Below are positions 48,623-60,031 of a stretch of 64,000 bases of DNA, one piece after another. Below the pieces are notes generated by a model that was not told the origin of the DNA, did not search any database, and worked only from the letters and a program-made list of their open reading frames with translations. The translations under genes were made by a program, and so were the position numbers. Source of the DNA: Silene conica (lineage: Eukaryota > Streptophyta > Magnoliopsida > Caryophyllales > Caryophyllaceae). Within the stretch, counting starts at the first letter, position 1; the number at the start of each line of letters is the position of its first letter. Location of the stretch: contig CM055313.2 in assembly GCA_029255685.2 (NCBI GenBank), positions 50,128,579 to 50,192,578 on the forward strand. Reading direction: 5' to 3'.

Positions 48623-48845
48623 CCATGGTAAATCGGCCTCGTAAACGCTCCCTTGCCTGCCCTCTTACCAGGCAGAGTCTCTCTAACGAACTTTCTAATC
48701 CAAGACCGATTCTACTGCTCCAGTCGCCCCCACGGGAGTCGGAAATCAAGTGGGATCCTCAGATTAGAAGTTACAATTAAAGAGAGCACAAACTGACTTG
48801 AAAACTTCCTCTTCGAGCACAGGCGAATTCAAGATTGAAGAGAAA

Positions 48846-48965
48846 TTATTATATACGTATATGGTAATAGGGATTTCAACCAATTAAGCTTGTCGCCGTT
48901 CGCTTTGAAAAAAACGCAATAATTTAAGCGAACCAAAACATGAAAAGAGTTCATACCAGAGCAAA
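48846..48965 (+). repeat. palindromic repeat with long shared tail, copy 2
   Basis: ATTATATACGTATATGGTAA is followed by a tail with TCAACCAATTAAGC and TTTAAGCGAACCAAAACATG, matching 20883-21000. Copy 1 has ACATATATGC where this copy has ACGTATATGG. Confidence 0.6.
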
Positions 48966-49102
48966 AGAAGAACCAATGAAGTAAGAGCAGAGACGCAAAA
49001 GAAAGTGAAATCCAAACGGTATCCTCCCCGGTACCCCGCCTTCGGGTGTTACGTCCGACTAAGACTTAATAATCACTCCTTTCCCTCTTTATCCAAGTCT
49101 TA

Positions 49103-49174
49103 CAGTCCACTACCTAAGACCCGTGGCTGTCTCCTCAGAGACTAGGTCTGCCTCAATGATTTAGCGGCTTGAGT
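49103..49174 (+). repeat. 72-base dispersed repeat, copy 2
   Basis: Ungapped match to 20699-20770. The last 40 bases differ at only a couple of positions. I cannot link it to a known gene on either strand. Confidence 0.75.
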
Positions 49175-49296
49175 CATCATTGTGGTTGATTTCGGATGAT
49201 GCTAACGGAGGAAAGATCTTAGAAAGTCGCTTTGTCGTCTTAGAGTTTTTCGAGCGAATCATGGCACCAAGAACGTACTCAATTTGAGAAATGATT

Positions 49297-49328
49297 CTTC
49301 ATTCTTATATACGTATATGGTAATAGAG
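49297..49328 (+). repeat. dispersed palindromic repeat, ATATACGTATAT family
   Basis: Its core TCTTATATACGTATATGGTA is identical to 3602-3630, and the upstream TTCTTCAT is also shared. Confidence 0.65.
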
Positions 49329-49761
49329 ATTCAGGTGTTAATTTATGCTTACAATTGGACTTCGAGTCTCCACACAGCAGAATTTCTCACTGCACAAAGC
49401 CCAAAAGGGACACACGAAGAGAATCCATACGCCACAAGAATGTCAATTAGTTAAAGATCTTGCCTTCTCTTTTAGTTCTTACCTTTTTTCCTTGTCTTTC
49501 TTTTTTGTGCGGTTGGAACGCTCTGACAAAGGAAAAAGATATTTTTATGACTATTCGCTAAGAGGGAAGACTGGCAAGGAGAGGATTTAGGTGAAGAACG
49601 TATGTGATGAGGATAAGGAGAAAAGGCTCGACCATAGGGGAAGGCGGTGAATATCGAGGTACAAAGGGGCGGGGTGCAGCGTGTTAATGAGAGGAGATAG
49701 AAACCACGAAGTGGGACTTGACTGCCAAGGAAGGGGTAAGGCGCTAGGAGGTATAACATGA

Positions 49762-49790
49762 CTCGAGTGCATACGAAGCGATGAGGAGAG
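49762..49790 (+). repeat. dispersed hairpin repeat, diverged copy
   Basis: CTCGAGTGCATACGAAGCGA then TGAGGAGAGG: the loop and left arm are intact, and the right side carries an insertion like the copy at 7087. Confidence 0.5.
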
Positions 49791-50620
49791 GTTATTGCTT
49801 TTATCCCTATTTAATTAATGTACGTAAAAGAAAGAGCAATAGGAGTATTTCTTATGGACGAAGAAGACCTCCTTCTTGAACGCGCCTCTTCTCTTTGACA
49901 TAAAAGAAAAGACATCACTCTAGTCCCGGACCGCGCCATCATGCATCCTTTTGCGCTTCTCTGATGCTGTGGAAGGAATTTCGCCCATATCTTTTTTTGA
50001 GCAGTCCCCAGAACGTACTTCGATCCTCTCCTCGGTTGGCATCGATCCGAGCTCAGCAGCCAACTCACTGTATTCTTTCGTGCGCTCTCTCACTGACTTT
50101 CTTAAAGGAGTAGAAGAATCAGCGCCTTACCCACGAGTCTAATCCCATGAACACAGGCTGGCGTACTAAGAAGAATGAGAAGCAATTCAATTTAAAGCAG
50201 CTGCTCTCTCAGCCGAAGACGTCGCATACGTATCAGACAAGGCATAGAAAGAAAGATCATACCTAGGACTTGTGAAAAAAGACGTCAGTCAAAAAAGTAA
50301 AGGCGGTAGATCGTCGAAGATGTAAGAGGGCAGGAATTTTTAGTCTTAGCCAGCCGCCGACGGAAGGCTTTTTTCCTCGACGGATCCTGATGTTTAAGAC
50401 AGTGCTTTTCTTGATGCTTGTGATGGAGCGAGTATGCTTCCCAGGACTCCCCACCTTGGCGTAGCAGCGTTTTGAGAGCTGCACTTATTCTCATACTCAT
50501 AATGAGCCTTGAGGCTTTTACCCAAAGAAAAAGGGGGCGTTAGCTCGGACTTCTTACTTTGTTTCAGCTTTCTTCTTATATCTTATATATCTCTCTCTCT
50601 TAATGAGGGGTCCGCTTAGG

Positions 50621-50650
50621 CTCGCATATAAAAAAGAAGGAGAAAGAAAA
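50621..50650 (+). repeat. dispersed repeat, CTCGCATATAAACAAGAAGG family
   Basis: CTCGCATATAAAAAAGAAGG then AGAAAGAAAA, one substitution from the 1046 copy over the first 20 bases. Confidence 0.5.
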
Positions 50651-53600
50651 GAGGCTCGGCTGAAAACTAGATTCGACCGTATTTACGTCACGAGAGACTT
50701 CTTTCTTTTTCTTCCAACGCGGTCTCAACTAGAGATTAAAGGGGTCTCTTTCTTTGTTTCCACGAGCAGCTAAAGCTTTTGCTTCATTACCACCAACCTA
50801 AACCACCTCTGTTGTATTTTCTTTTCGATATGGCCCTTTCTGTTCTTTCATTTTAGTTCTACATCTTCCACTTTTTCTTGTAGTTCCTAGTTACGGATGC
50901 AACGATTCTTCTTTCCCTAGATAGATCAAGTAGGAAGGCTCTTTCTAATCGATGCCTGCCAAGGCGTTGTAGGCCACCCTCCCGTTGGTATGATAAATTA
51001 ATTAAAGGGTTCAGGGGCACTTACCCATCAGCATCAGAAAAATTAGGAGCTAAACCCTCCTTATTCGACCGGCTTATCCTCTACTCCGACTGCTGTCCTG
51101 CTTCTTTTTGTCTAGATGTGATCCAAGAGGATGAGAGTGCCTGAAGAACATCTCCTCCAAAACAAAGAATCTTTCGTCGCGTCGATAAGGGAGCACCTTA
51201 AGTCTTACCCAAGCCCTCTCTGAAAGCCTACTCTTTTGGGGGGAGTCTTAAAGATGTCTTTTTTTAATCGCCCCATCTGTACTATAAAACTGGACGCGCT
51301 CTTTTCTTTACTAGTCATCATAAGGCTCCTCCTCACGAATTCTTTTAAGGTAGGTTGAAGAGATACTCTTTTCTCTCTTTTCTCAAAGAAGGCTTTTCGC
51401 TTAGACTAGTAGTAGATGCTAAGTAGAAATGCTTTGGTTTGGAAAGTAAGGGGTTTCTACCAACAAAAAGAGAACCAAGAATGAGAAGTGAAGGTGACCA
51501 CTTAGACATAGCGACAATCAAGGCAAGAATCAGAATTTCATCCAGAGGCCCGACAAGACCTCTTTACGAGTGTCTCGACACAGCGCCCGCGCATCCTTTA
51601 TTATAGCTAACCCTTTTGTTTGGAATTCGTATCACTACGCTACGTCATTGCCAAACTTGTCTCATTTCACCCAGAGGTTTCTGCCCAATCGCTGTTTGTG
51701 TAAGGAGAGTCGGTCTCATCTCAACCATGGTAACCGGACGGGGTCAGGCGTAGCAGCGGTCCTAAGCAAGGATGTCTAAGAGGCTTATCTAGTGTCTGTC
51801 CGTTCTATAAGAGTCTCGCGCGAAAGTAAAATAAAACCCAAGTCTTAGTTTTAGAAAACAAGACCGGCTAGAGATGCAGTCTAAAGTAAAGGCAGGCGTC
51901 AAATTTGAAATGCACAGGTATGCATGAGAAAAGGGAAAGTGGCTTTAATGAAGTAAAGGACGAGGCCCTTAACGCGGAATGTGATTCAACAAAGAAGATG
52001 TATTAGAGTCGGCCAGAGTTCACGAGAAGGCTCTTTGCCCGCTTTGTATATATAAGGAGAGCTTTGAGCTAGCAACTAAGTAAGAAGAGAGGGAAAGTTT
52101 CGAAGCTCCTCTTGCTGATGATCGTAGATACCCCCTTTTTTAAAGTTAAAGTCTCATTAGTCTTGCTATGGCTGCCATATATCTCTTTGTATTGAATTAG
52201 CTCGCCTTCTTGGATAGGAGCGTTCTTCCTATATTATCTCGACGGGCTTATATAAATTCTCTCTTTTATAAATAAGCTTGAGTCTAAGAAGAAGTTTAAT
52301 TAGCCCTAAGTAAGTAGCATCTCGCGTTTCTGGGATTTCGCTTCTCAAAGAAAGGGCGCGTCCTTGAAAGAAAGGCCAAAGAGAGGGAACGCGCAAAGGG
52401 CAAGCTCTCGCTGAAACAAAGAATGCTATAGCAGCAGATGCAATCGAAGACGGTATGATATAAGACGACGGAAAAGAGAAAGGAAACTTCAACGGAAGGA
52501 GCTTTAGCGGGTCATGGAGAGAAAGATCACGAAAGTACGTTATCCTTTCTGAAAGATTGTAAAATAATGACTTTTGGCAAAAAAATCCCTGCCTCGGTCC
52601 ATGGTAACCTTTAGGCCCTGGAATCCTTTATTTAGAACTTGGTTTTTGATGCCACTCACCCAAGAGAGAAAAGGCTAGTTACCTGACAACGAGCATGCAT
52701 CTCTTTTTCCCAGAATCACCTGCGCTTGACTTGCCCCACTGGTTACTACTCGACATCCCCTATGACTAGTTCTTCCCATCATGCGCACCCTCCTATCTTA
52801 GAAAGGGTTCCTCGATCTCAGCGCTGCGGCTATAAATATCTTCTTTCATAAACGTTTTATAGCGGAACCACTCGAAAAGAGAAAGGTGCTATGGAAGGGC
52901 CTAGACTTTTGCCTTATGAGAGGTCAACAAAAGCTCAAGAAAAAGAAAAGCCCATCTAATATTCAGTAGCACCGGCCAGCGACACAGCAGTGACAGGTAT
53001 AAAGGAAAGTGATTACATAGAAAAAAAGAAGAAGGGGCAAGTCTTGGTTGAAGCATGAAGTAGAAGAGAAAGGCTCGGGTGAGAAGGAGAGGGAAGAAGG
53101 TGGAGGAGATAAAAATGGGACAAGAGTGCAAAGAGAACAAAAAGGATAGAGTCTTAAGGATCATTAGAGTGCGAATCAACATTAGTGGTAACGAGACTTC
53201 TTACTTTCCTTATGCAAGAATGGGTGAGCATTTTCACGTGCTAGGTCTAATCCGGATGCCTACCTATTGTCCTAAAAACATCAGGTTGATTCAAAAAGAC
53301 GAGACCGCTAAGTAGAGTAGAGATATCCAGGAAGGGGGATCAACTGCCCAAGAGGGGTATAAGCGGATCGGGGATGACCAAAACAAGGCTTTTTTTTCTT
53401 CCCCTTTGACTAAACGAAGAATCATAAAACAGAGAAAGAGAGATGGATTGGATATTAAGGCTGGGCCCAAGCCAGAAATTTTGGTTAATACCTTCCTTGC
53501 TTAAGTTTAATTCTTAAGTAAGGGCATAGCTAAACCTTTCACGCTAAGAGAGGTAAGCAGCGTCAATAAGCCGTAGAATCTCTTAGAGCAGCCTTAAAGA

Positions 53601-54457
53601 AATTTCTGATCTCTCTTAAAGCAGGAAACTTGATGTCTAAGTTTTTACGCCGCTAAGAAGTCAAGCAGGGCAGAACCTTTACAATACAACGAGCACTTGA
53701 AACCCCTGCTATAGCATTCTCTTTTGCAGCCTCCTTCCCAGTAACTTCTAATTTAACTTGTTATCTTGCTAATTCATTAGCCATCTTTTAGCAAGATTCT
53801 CTTTGTCTTTAGGTAAGAGTTTAGTACAGGAAGGCGCCCGCCCTTCGCCGCACCTTACCTGATTGATGCATCTTCATACACCTGTATTAGTCCTTGCTCG
53901 GCCAGTACCCCTTTTTCGGAAGCCATGTCTTCGCCCTTGTCCCAGGTTACTTGATCTGAGGACTTAAAGCCTGAAGACAAACACTTTAAGGTACCAGTTC
54001 CGGAGCCTTTTGAAGCCCGATACTTCTACGTCTCAAAACAAAGGAGATTCTTCCTCTTGAACAGCTTGACTTGCATAGGGAAGGCCCTCTCTTCTCTCCT
54101 TGCCAGTCGCGTAGTTTCCTCCCGCTCTCCTTTCGTATGCACTGCACTCAGGGCTTTTCCCTTAATACCTTCCCAAGAAGAGGAATCTCTACCTGCAACT
54201 TCCTCGGTGACCAAAGCCATTCAACACCCCATATTATAATAATATGTAAAAAAAGAAAAAAGATTAAACTGTACTTTAATAGAAGAGAGTAGCAGAGTCA
54301 ACGGCCTCGCAAGAAAGAGTCTAGAAGCTTTCCCTTATAGGATAGCGCACGCATAACAAAGAAAGGGAGGAGATTGTCTAAACTGAGGAGAGAGAAAAGA
54401 GGTCGAGGAAAGAGGCTTTAAAAAGACGAGACTGGTAAGTAGAGTAGAGAGGAGCAG

Positions 54458-54490
54458 AGCCTTGTTGTTCTACCCGAAGCGGTACTCGAC
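54458..54490 (+). repeat. dispersed repeat, TTGTTCTACCCGAAGTGG family
   Basis: GCCTTGTTGTTCTACCCGAA then GCGGTACTCGACC, carrying a GTT duplication relative to the copy at 31662. Confidence 0.45.
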
Positions 54491-55465
54491 CAGAGAGAAA
54501 GGGGTTTACCAAAGCGGAAAAGGGGGATAGACTCGGTTAAAGTATGAAGACGGAGAGAGTAGAGGTATGTAAAGACTTTCTTAGGACAGTACTTTGGGTG
54601 AACTCATGGCAGTAGTCTCGCTATCTCGCTAAATGAGGGTTTCTGGATTCAGAGTTCAACTGCGTGCAAGCTCTGACCTCATGGTGCAGGCTCTGGCTAC
54701 GTCCGAAGTCTAATCAGAGTTGCCTTTTGTTTGACAAAGAAAGTCCTCTTTGTCTCGGTCTGTAAGAAGGTTCAATTTATGAAAGCGGGAGTCGAAGTCC
54801 TCTTGAGGTCTCTAATTAGCTCTCTTGCCTAAGAACGCGAAAACCTACTGGAGCAGAATAGATAAGGAAGCAAAGACAAAATGACTCATCCCCCTTTACC
54901 TCCAATACGCCACCCGGAACCAGCTCTTCCCACTAGCCCTTCCAGCCAAGAAAAGTCTAAGACTCTCTCCTCATACTTAAGCTTTGCCTATCTACACTAT
55001 GGCTGATCCCACTTCATCATGCTATCTACTCTACCTCGTGCCTCAGTCTACGCCTATCTACTCTCACTGTATATGCGAGCGAGAAAAGCGCCACTTTCAG
55101 AGGTAGAACAACAAGGAAGGCTACGCTCCTCGGTCTCTCAGGGCTTTAAAGTACTCGAGTATTCGCTCGAGGGGAGCTGCTATTTAAACCTCGTCCTCAT
55201 ACTGCAGTCGAGCTTATTTACTCTTCTTTGCAGCCGCATTTCATTTGCTTGTGCGATAAAAGAATTTCTCGTCCTTATGACTTTTGTGTGTTGTGCGTGC
55301 TAACTAATGAAAGGAGGATCGATCCCACTTCGCACCCTTTCCTTGTCGTCAATCAAGTTCCCTTTCGGGTCCTGCCCAGCAAACAAACCAGGACAAAAGA
55401 CTTGAATACGAAATAGAGCTCTTAGGAGCACAATCGAAAATGCATAAAATGAAAAAAGGGATAAA

Positions 55466-55479
55466 CCCCCCCCCCCCCC
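55466..55479 (+). repeat. C14 homopolymer
   Basis: Fourteen C residues follow ATAAA; the second long C run in the window. Confidence 0.8.
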
Positions 55480-58400
55480 TCCGAGATCTCTCCCGTTGGA
55501 AAATAAAACCCCTATCCTCTTTGTTGCTATCCTATCCTTTGCGCGTAAACACCCCCTCCCTTGGTCGAGCTTTTCCGAGCTCCCTTTATCCTATAGTATT
55601 CACTCACCCAAGTCTCCTCTTATGGTCATTAAGACTCTCGCCTTTTTCCTTCACCTTTAAACCCAAGACCCTTTATAATGCCGCGATCTAGCTATAGTCC
55701 AATCACTACTGCGAGCCGAGAGGCGATTGGGACTCGTGGATTTGGAGTTCATCAGAGTGAGCTTTCCCCTTACAAGACTAGATGAAGAATACATATTACT
55801 AGCTATCCTTCTTATTTACGTATATGAAAAGACCCTCTTTTTCCTTTGTGCGTTTGAACCTGCTTGATCAATTTACCTATTTAAGACAGAAAACCCCTAT
55901 GGTCGACCTCATTTCTTTTTCTCTAGGGACGCAGGCTTTGCGCATAAAGAAAGTAAGAAGCTGCTAGTTCGAAAGGGCGGTTGTTAGAATTTAGCACGAA
56001 GTTTTATCTAGTCTTAACGAGAGGAGAAGCCCTATAGGGGGAGGAGAGGAAAAGTACAAAGTTTCCATTGAAGATGTAATCGAGGCTGCTTCAGATACGC
56101 AGGCTAAAGCTGGTGGTTGGAACCGGCTAGCTAGAGCTAGGATAATAGATAATTTATTTCTCAAAAACAAATATGAACAAAGCTGACGACAAAGAAACGA
56201 TAAACGAGTTTCGAGTAAACGTATGCACGATCGAATCTTTTACCATCTCGCAGACGAAGCGTACTCAGTGGTTCCATTGAAGAAAACTTTAAAACAAAGC
56301 TTTTATATACTTACTACGTGATTGATTATTCAAATGTCACTGGTGAGAAGACATTTCCAGCCAAGCTAGCTATAAGAAGGTAAGAGGTCAAGGGAGTATC
56401 CATGAGGACTTCTTTTTATCCGTGTTATATACGAGCGAGCGCTTAGAAGACGAGGCAGCAAGACCCTTTGGAGGACCTCCTTCTCTTCACGGATTTCTTT
56501 TTATGACACCATTTGTCCAAAGCGGGAATGAGTCCTTTCTCTACCCCGAGCCTTGATTCTGTCTCTACAGCCTTCTCTTATATTTTTACGAAGTTAATCC
56601 CGACTCTGCCATACGTGTTAGGACGAAGTAAGGCAGGCTTTTTCTTTCTTGGTTCAATCTTGAGAAGGAGCCTATTGGGCTAGGTTCCTAGATAGGATAG
56701 AAGAAGAATGAGAGCTTAAGTCTCCGTTTGGTACTGACACAGCGGATATACAGGCAGTGGCGTGCCATTTATGCCACTTTGGGGGAATTGAACCTAATTT
56801 GGATCAGATAGAAGGGCATAAAGAGGTTGATCCTTTCTTAGAGAGGTTGAAAAAAGGCAAAACACAAGGAAATTCGGTAGCAAGCCTTTGTCCCTTCAGG
56901 ATTGGGATTTTTTTAATAAAAAGAGCCTCGGACCCCTTTTCGGGGGGCGAGTCCGCTTCTTTCGCAAGCAAGGTGACTTTTCTCACAAAATGGTGGTGGT
57001 TGAACAAGGCTACGCCCCTACTGCCTGACACGCTAAGGGGCTGAGGTAAGGACGAATCCATGAAATGGGGTAGAACCAGATCGACGAAAACTTTCCCATC
57101 CCAGACAGGCTCATAACTATTATACAAATATAGAAACTACTTTAAACTTTCCAACAGGGAATGTCGTAGAGAAGGGCGGAACAATGCAAGGCACATATCT
57201 TATTAACCAATCCTAAGTCCAATCCCCGGCTTCAGCCTTAGTTAATTATTAAAGACTAAAGGTATAGAGCCCATGAAATCCTTACTTTATTAGTCAGCCA
57301 AGATAGTAAAAAGAAAGAATGAAAGAAGAGTTTTGATTTACTAATCCACTCCTGCTTCTACTTTGATAAAGATGCCCAACTCATCTCAACCAGACTTGGT
57401 TGGTAATCCCCTTCAATTTAGGCAAACTGTAGATATGTTCCGAGTTTCCTATCAATACCCTCTCTCTTTTGGACCAACTTTCACTGCTTCCGTTGATGTT
57501 AAAATTGGGGCTTATTCCCCAAAAATTCTAGGGAGGGATTCTCGAAGATTAACAAGGATAAGGGGTGAAGTCAACTTTGGTTTTGCTTTAAGTAATTATG
57601 CTGCTCCATTCTCATTTTTTACTTTAATAAAGCTCGATAGATTTTAACAAGAGCCTTCTCGAGGTTGAGAAAAGAGAGGATATTTTTCGACATGGGGGGC
57701 TGCGGCTGCTACCTTTCCTGCATTATATATATATTTTGCGGATCCTTCTTAAAGTGGGAACAGAGATTTCTCTGACTATAGCACAAAAAGACGATAATGA
57801 TCTCTCAAACAAGCAGAAATAATCTTTCAGTCCTTATATACTTAAAAGAAAATCCTTGGAGGTGTGCTGCACTTCTTTTAACGTTTAAAGTTCTTTTATA
57901 TTAGACGACAGGAGAGTAATTAAACATATTAAGACGAGGGGATAAAAGGGAGTGGCCTAACGAAGTGATCTGGGAAAGCTCTTTCTTTCTTTTCCTCTTC
58001 TTTCGACTCATACTTATTAATATCAAAGCAAAGAGGCCTTACTCTCGACATGGCTTAGCAAACAAAGCTCCCTACAAACACCACCTTCCCAGAGTATGCC
58101 CTCGATAACTATCCCCCAGGTTCGGCCCTCGTATTCATACCATCTGGATCTTTTGAAGTAAGGGAAGAATCGGGAGGAGCAAATGAGAGAATGAAGTGCA
58201 CATACAGAAGCGAGAGTGGGTTGGGGCAAGAGGGATGACGAAAGACTAAGGCTGGTCAGAAGGTTCACCGGCCCCTATCGATGAGTTTACCCTAGCGTTG
58301 CATTAGCACCGGGCGCAGCCCTCTCTTTTGTCACTTACTACTTCAGTGTATTCATTAAGCAACTCTATATATACTAGAGTTGGTATATTATGCGGGATCA

Positions 58401-58658
58401 GCTTTGGAGATAAACTCCCCGTTCGTCCTCGACTTGACGTTCGGATCTAAGATGGCAAGCAAGCGAGACATCTCTTTAAGTGCCCAGGGGTGGCATAGTT
58501 GCGGGTGAAAAAGGAGACTTAGTAGGGCTTTCGTTGGCGAGCACTAAAGTCAGAGGCCCTTTGCTCGAGGAATTTATTGATACAAGCTTTCCTCAATCTC
58601 GCTAAAAAGGGGCTCGAGTGCAAAGAGAGAGTAGAGAGGAGAAGTGACAGAGAAGAGA

Positions 58659-58680
58659 CTCTAGTGTTAACGAAAGGAGA
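58659..58680 (+). repeat. dispersed hairpin repeat, diverged copy
   Basis: CTCTAGTGTTAACGAAAGGA lies less than 50 bases before the second LTR element, so that insertion also sits in the same repeat-bearing DNA. Confidence 0.45.
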
Positions 58681-58727
58681 TTAGCCCGAAATGGCAGCGA
58701 CTGCAAAGGAGGTAGGATAGGTGAAGA

Positions 58728-60016
58728 TGTTGGGAAATGTGTCCTCAACAATAAGTGCGATCACGTAATTAAATCTCATAACAAGAATGCGCAAGGGATG
58801 ATACGAATTATTAGTCAACTGACCAACATTAATCAGTAATGATTGGCTAGCTAGAGTTTGACATTACTGTCGTATGACGGTGATGGTCAGTTGATCCCTT
58901 TAGGTCACACCTTTAGGACAATTCCCTTAATTGACAAAGTGATCAAATGTATAGTGATACGATTTGATCATATTCCTTAAACTCGTATATCGAGAAATTA
59001 GAGGTTAAATCTTAATGTAAGATTTATGTTTAAAATTGAAACGTGTCAATTGTTAAACATTAAACGATATTTTAAGATATCGTAATTAGAATGAATTGGG
59101 TTGAAATTAATACAAAGGTTGTAAATCGTATTGACGATAAATGATCATTTTACATTAGTAATTTCGAATTACTCATTAATTGAATAAATATGATTTATTT
59201 AATTATGTACAATATTTATAGGATAAATATTTATATGTTTTATATGTAATAAAACATTTTATATCTTAATGACATATAAGATGTCACACTTTGTACAAAT
59301 TGTACATTTTACAAAGTTGTAAAATGAAATCCATTTTATGGATTATGGTAGCCGGTTTTGTGAGGGTTCTTAATGGTATGATTAGTGTTTATTAGGGTAT
59401 AAACATAATCATTTAAAGAGTCTTGGAAACTCTAACCTAAAGACACCCTTTAATACCTTGAGAAGTGTTGATGTCCCCTCTTTGACACTCCCTAAGCCGG
59501 CTACCCCCTTCCCAAGTGAGCATGCTTAAGTTAGTTTATATGATAATTAAGAGGCATGCTCATCATATATATATTAGGATATATCATATTCATTCATTCT
59601 TCTTCTCTTCTTCTAACCCTAGCCGAAATACTACACAAGAAGAGAGAAAATTTTCTACCTCTAAAATACATATTATAAGATAATAACTTATACTAAGAGT
59701 AGTATTCAAAATATATTTCTAATAAGAGAGATTGGAAATAAATTAAGGAAAAACCGATTCCTAGTCTAGCATACAAAGTTTCGGTTCATTAGGGCTTGTC
59801 TTGGTGCATCCGGAGGAGGTATTCTATTTTGGGTACTCGGAGGATCATCCTAGCATATTCTTGGACCGTGTGTAAGGGTTCATTTTCTCCTCTTTCCGCA
59901 TTTTTAGCATGCATAAGATCTAATAAACGAGTTTATTAACATGTTAATTAAAAGTTAATTAAAAGGTTTTGTTAGTATGACTAAATTAGTTTATGAGCAA
60001 CTAGTTAAACCTAACA
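58728..60016 (+). repeat. 5' LTR of the second element
   Basis: It begins TGTTGGGAAATGTGTCCTCA and ends CCTAACA just before the PBS, so both ends are well supported although the 3' copy is outside the window. The first 220 bases align with the sense-strand LTR start of the intact copia: GTGTCCT..ACAATAAGT, TTAAATCTC, GTTTGACATTACTGTC and GGTCACACCTTTAGGACA all have counterparts there. Confidence 0.88.
59566..59616 (+). promoter_or_regulatory. probable LTR promoter (TATA plus pyrimidine start region)
   Basis: TATATATAT (59566-59574) is followed about 20 bases on by ATTCATTCATTCTTCTTCTC and then AACCCTAGCCG, a common plant pattern of TATA box and pyrimidine-rich transcript start. It sits late in the LTR, as expected for a U3/R boundary. 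Confidence 0.4.
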
Positions 60017-60018
60017 AT

Positions 60019-60031
60019 TGGTATCAGAGCC
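60019..60031 (+). other. primer-binding site, initiator-tRNA-Met
   Basis: TGGTATCAGAGCC, the standard plant iMet-complementary site, two bases after the LTR end. It fixes both the LTR boundary and the plus orientation of the element. Confidence 0.93.

Larger units (their letters stand above)
43913..58727. other. organelle-like gene-free DNA, block C
   Basis: No gene is supported. The longest frames (44504-44848 minus, 56804-57127 minus) show no domain, and 43803-44171 minus merely crosses the LTR boundary. A 95-codon frame at 57363-57647 has more protein-like composition but is not recognised. Repeat families from blocks A and B recur throughout, including the second copy of the 72-base repeat, and a C14 run lies at 55466-55479. 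The block ends at the TG terminus of the second LTR element. Confidence 0.5.
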
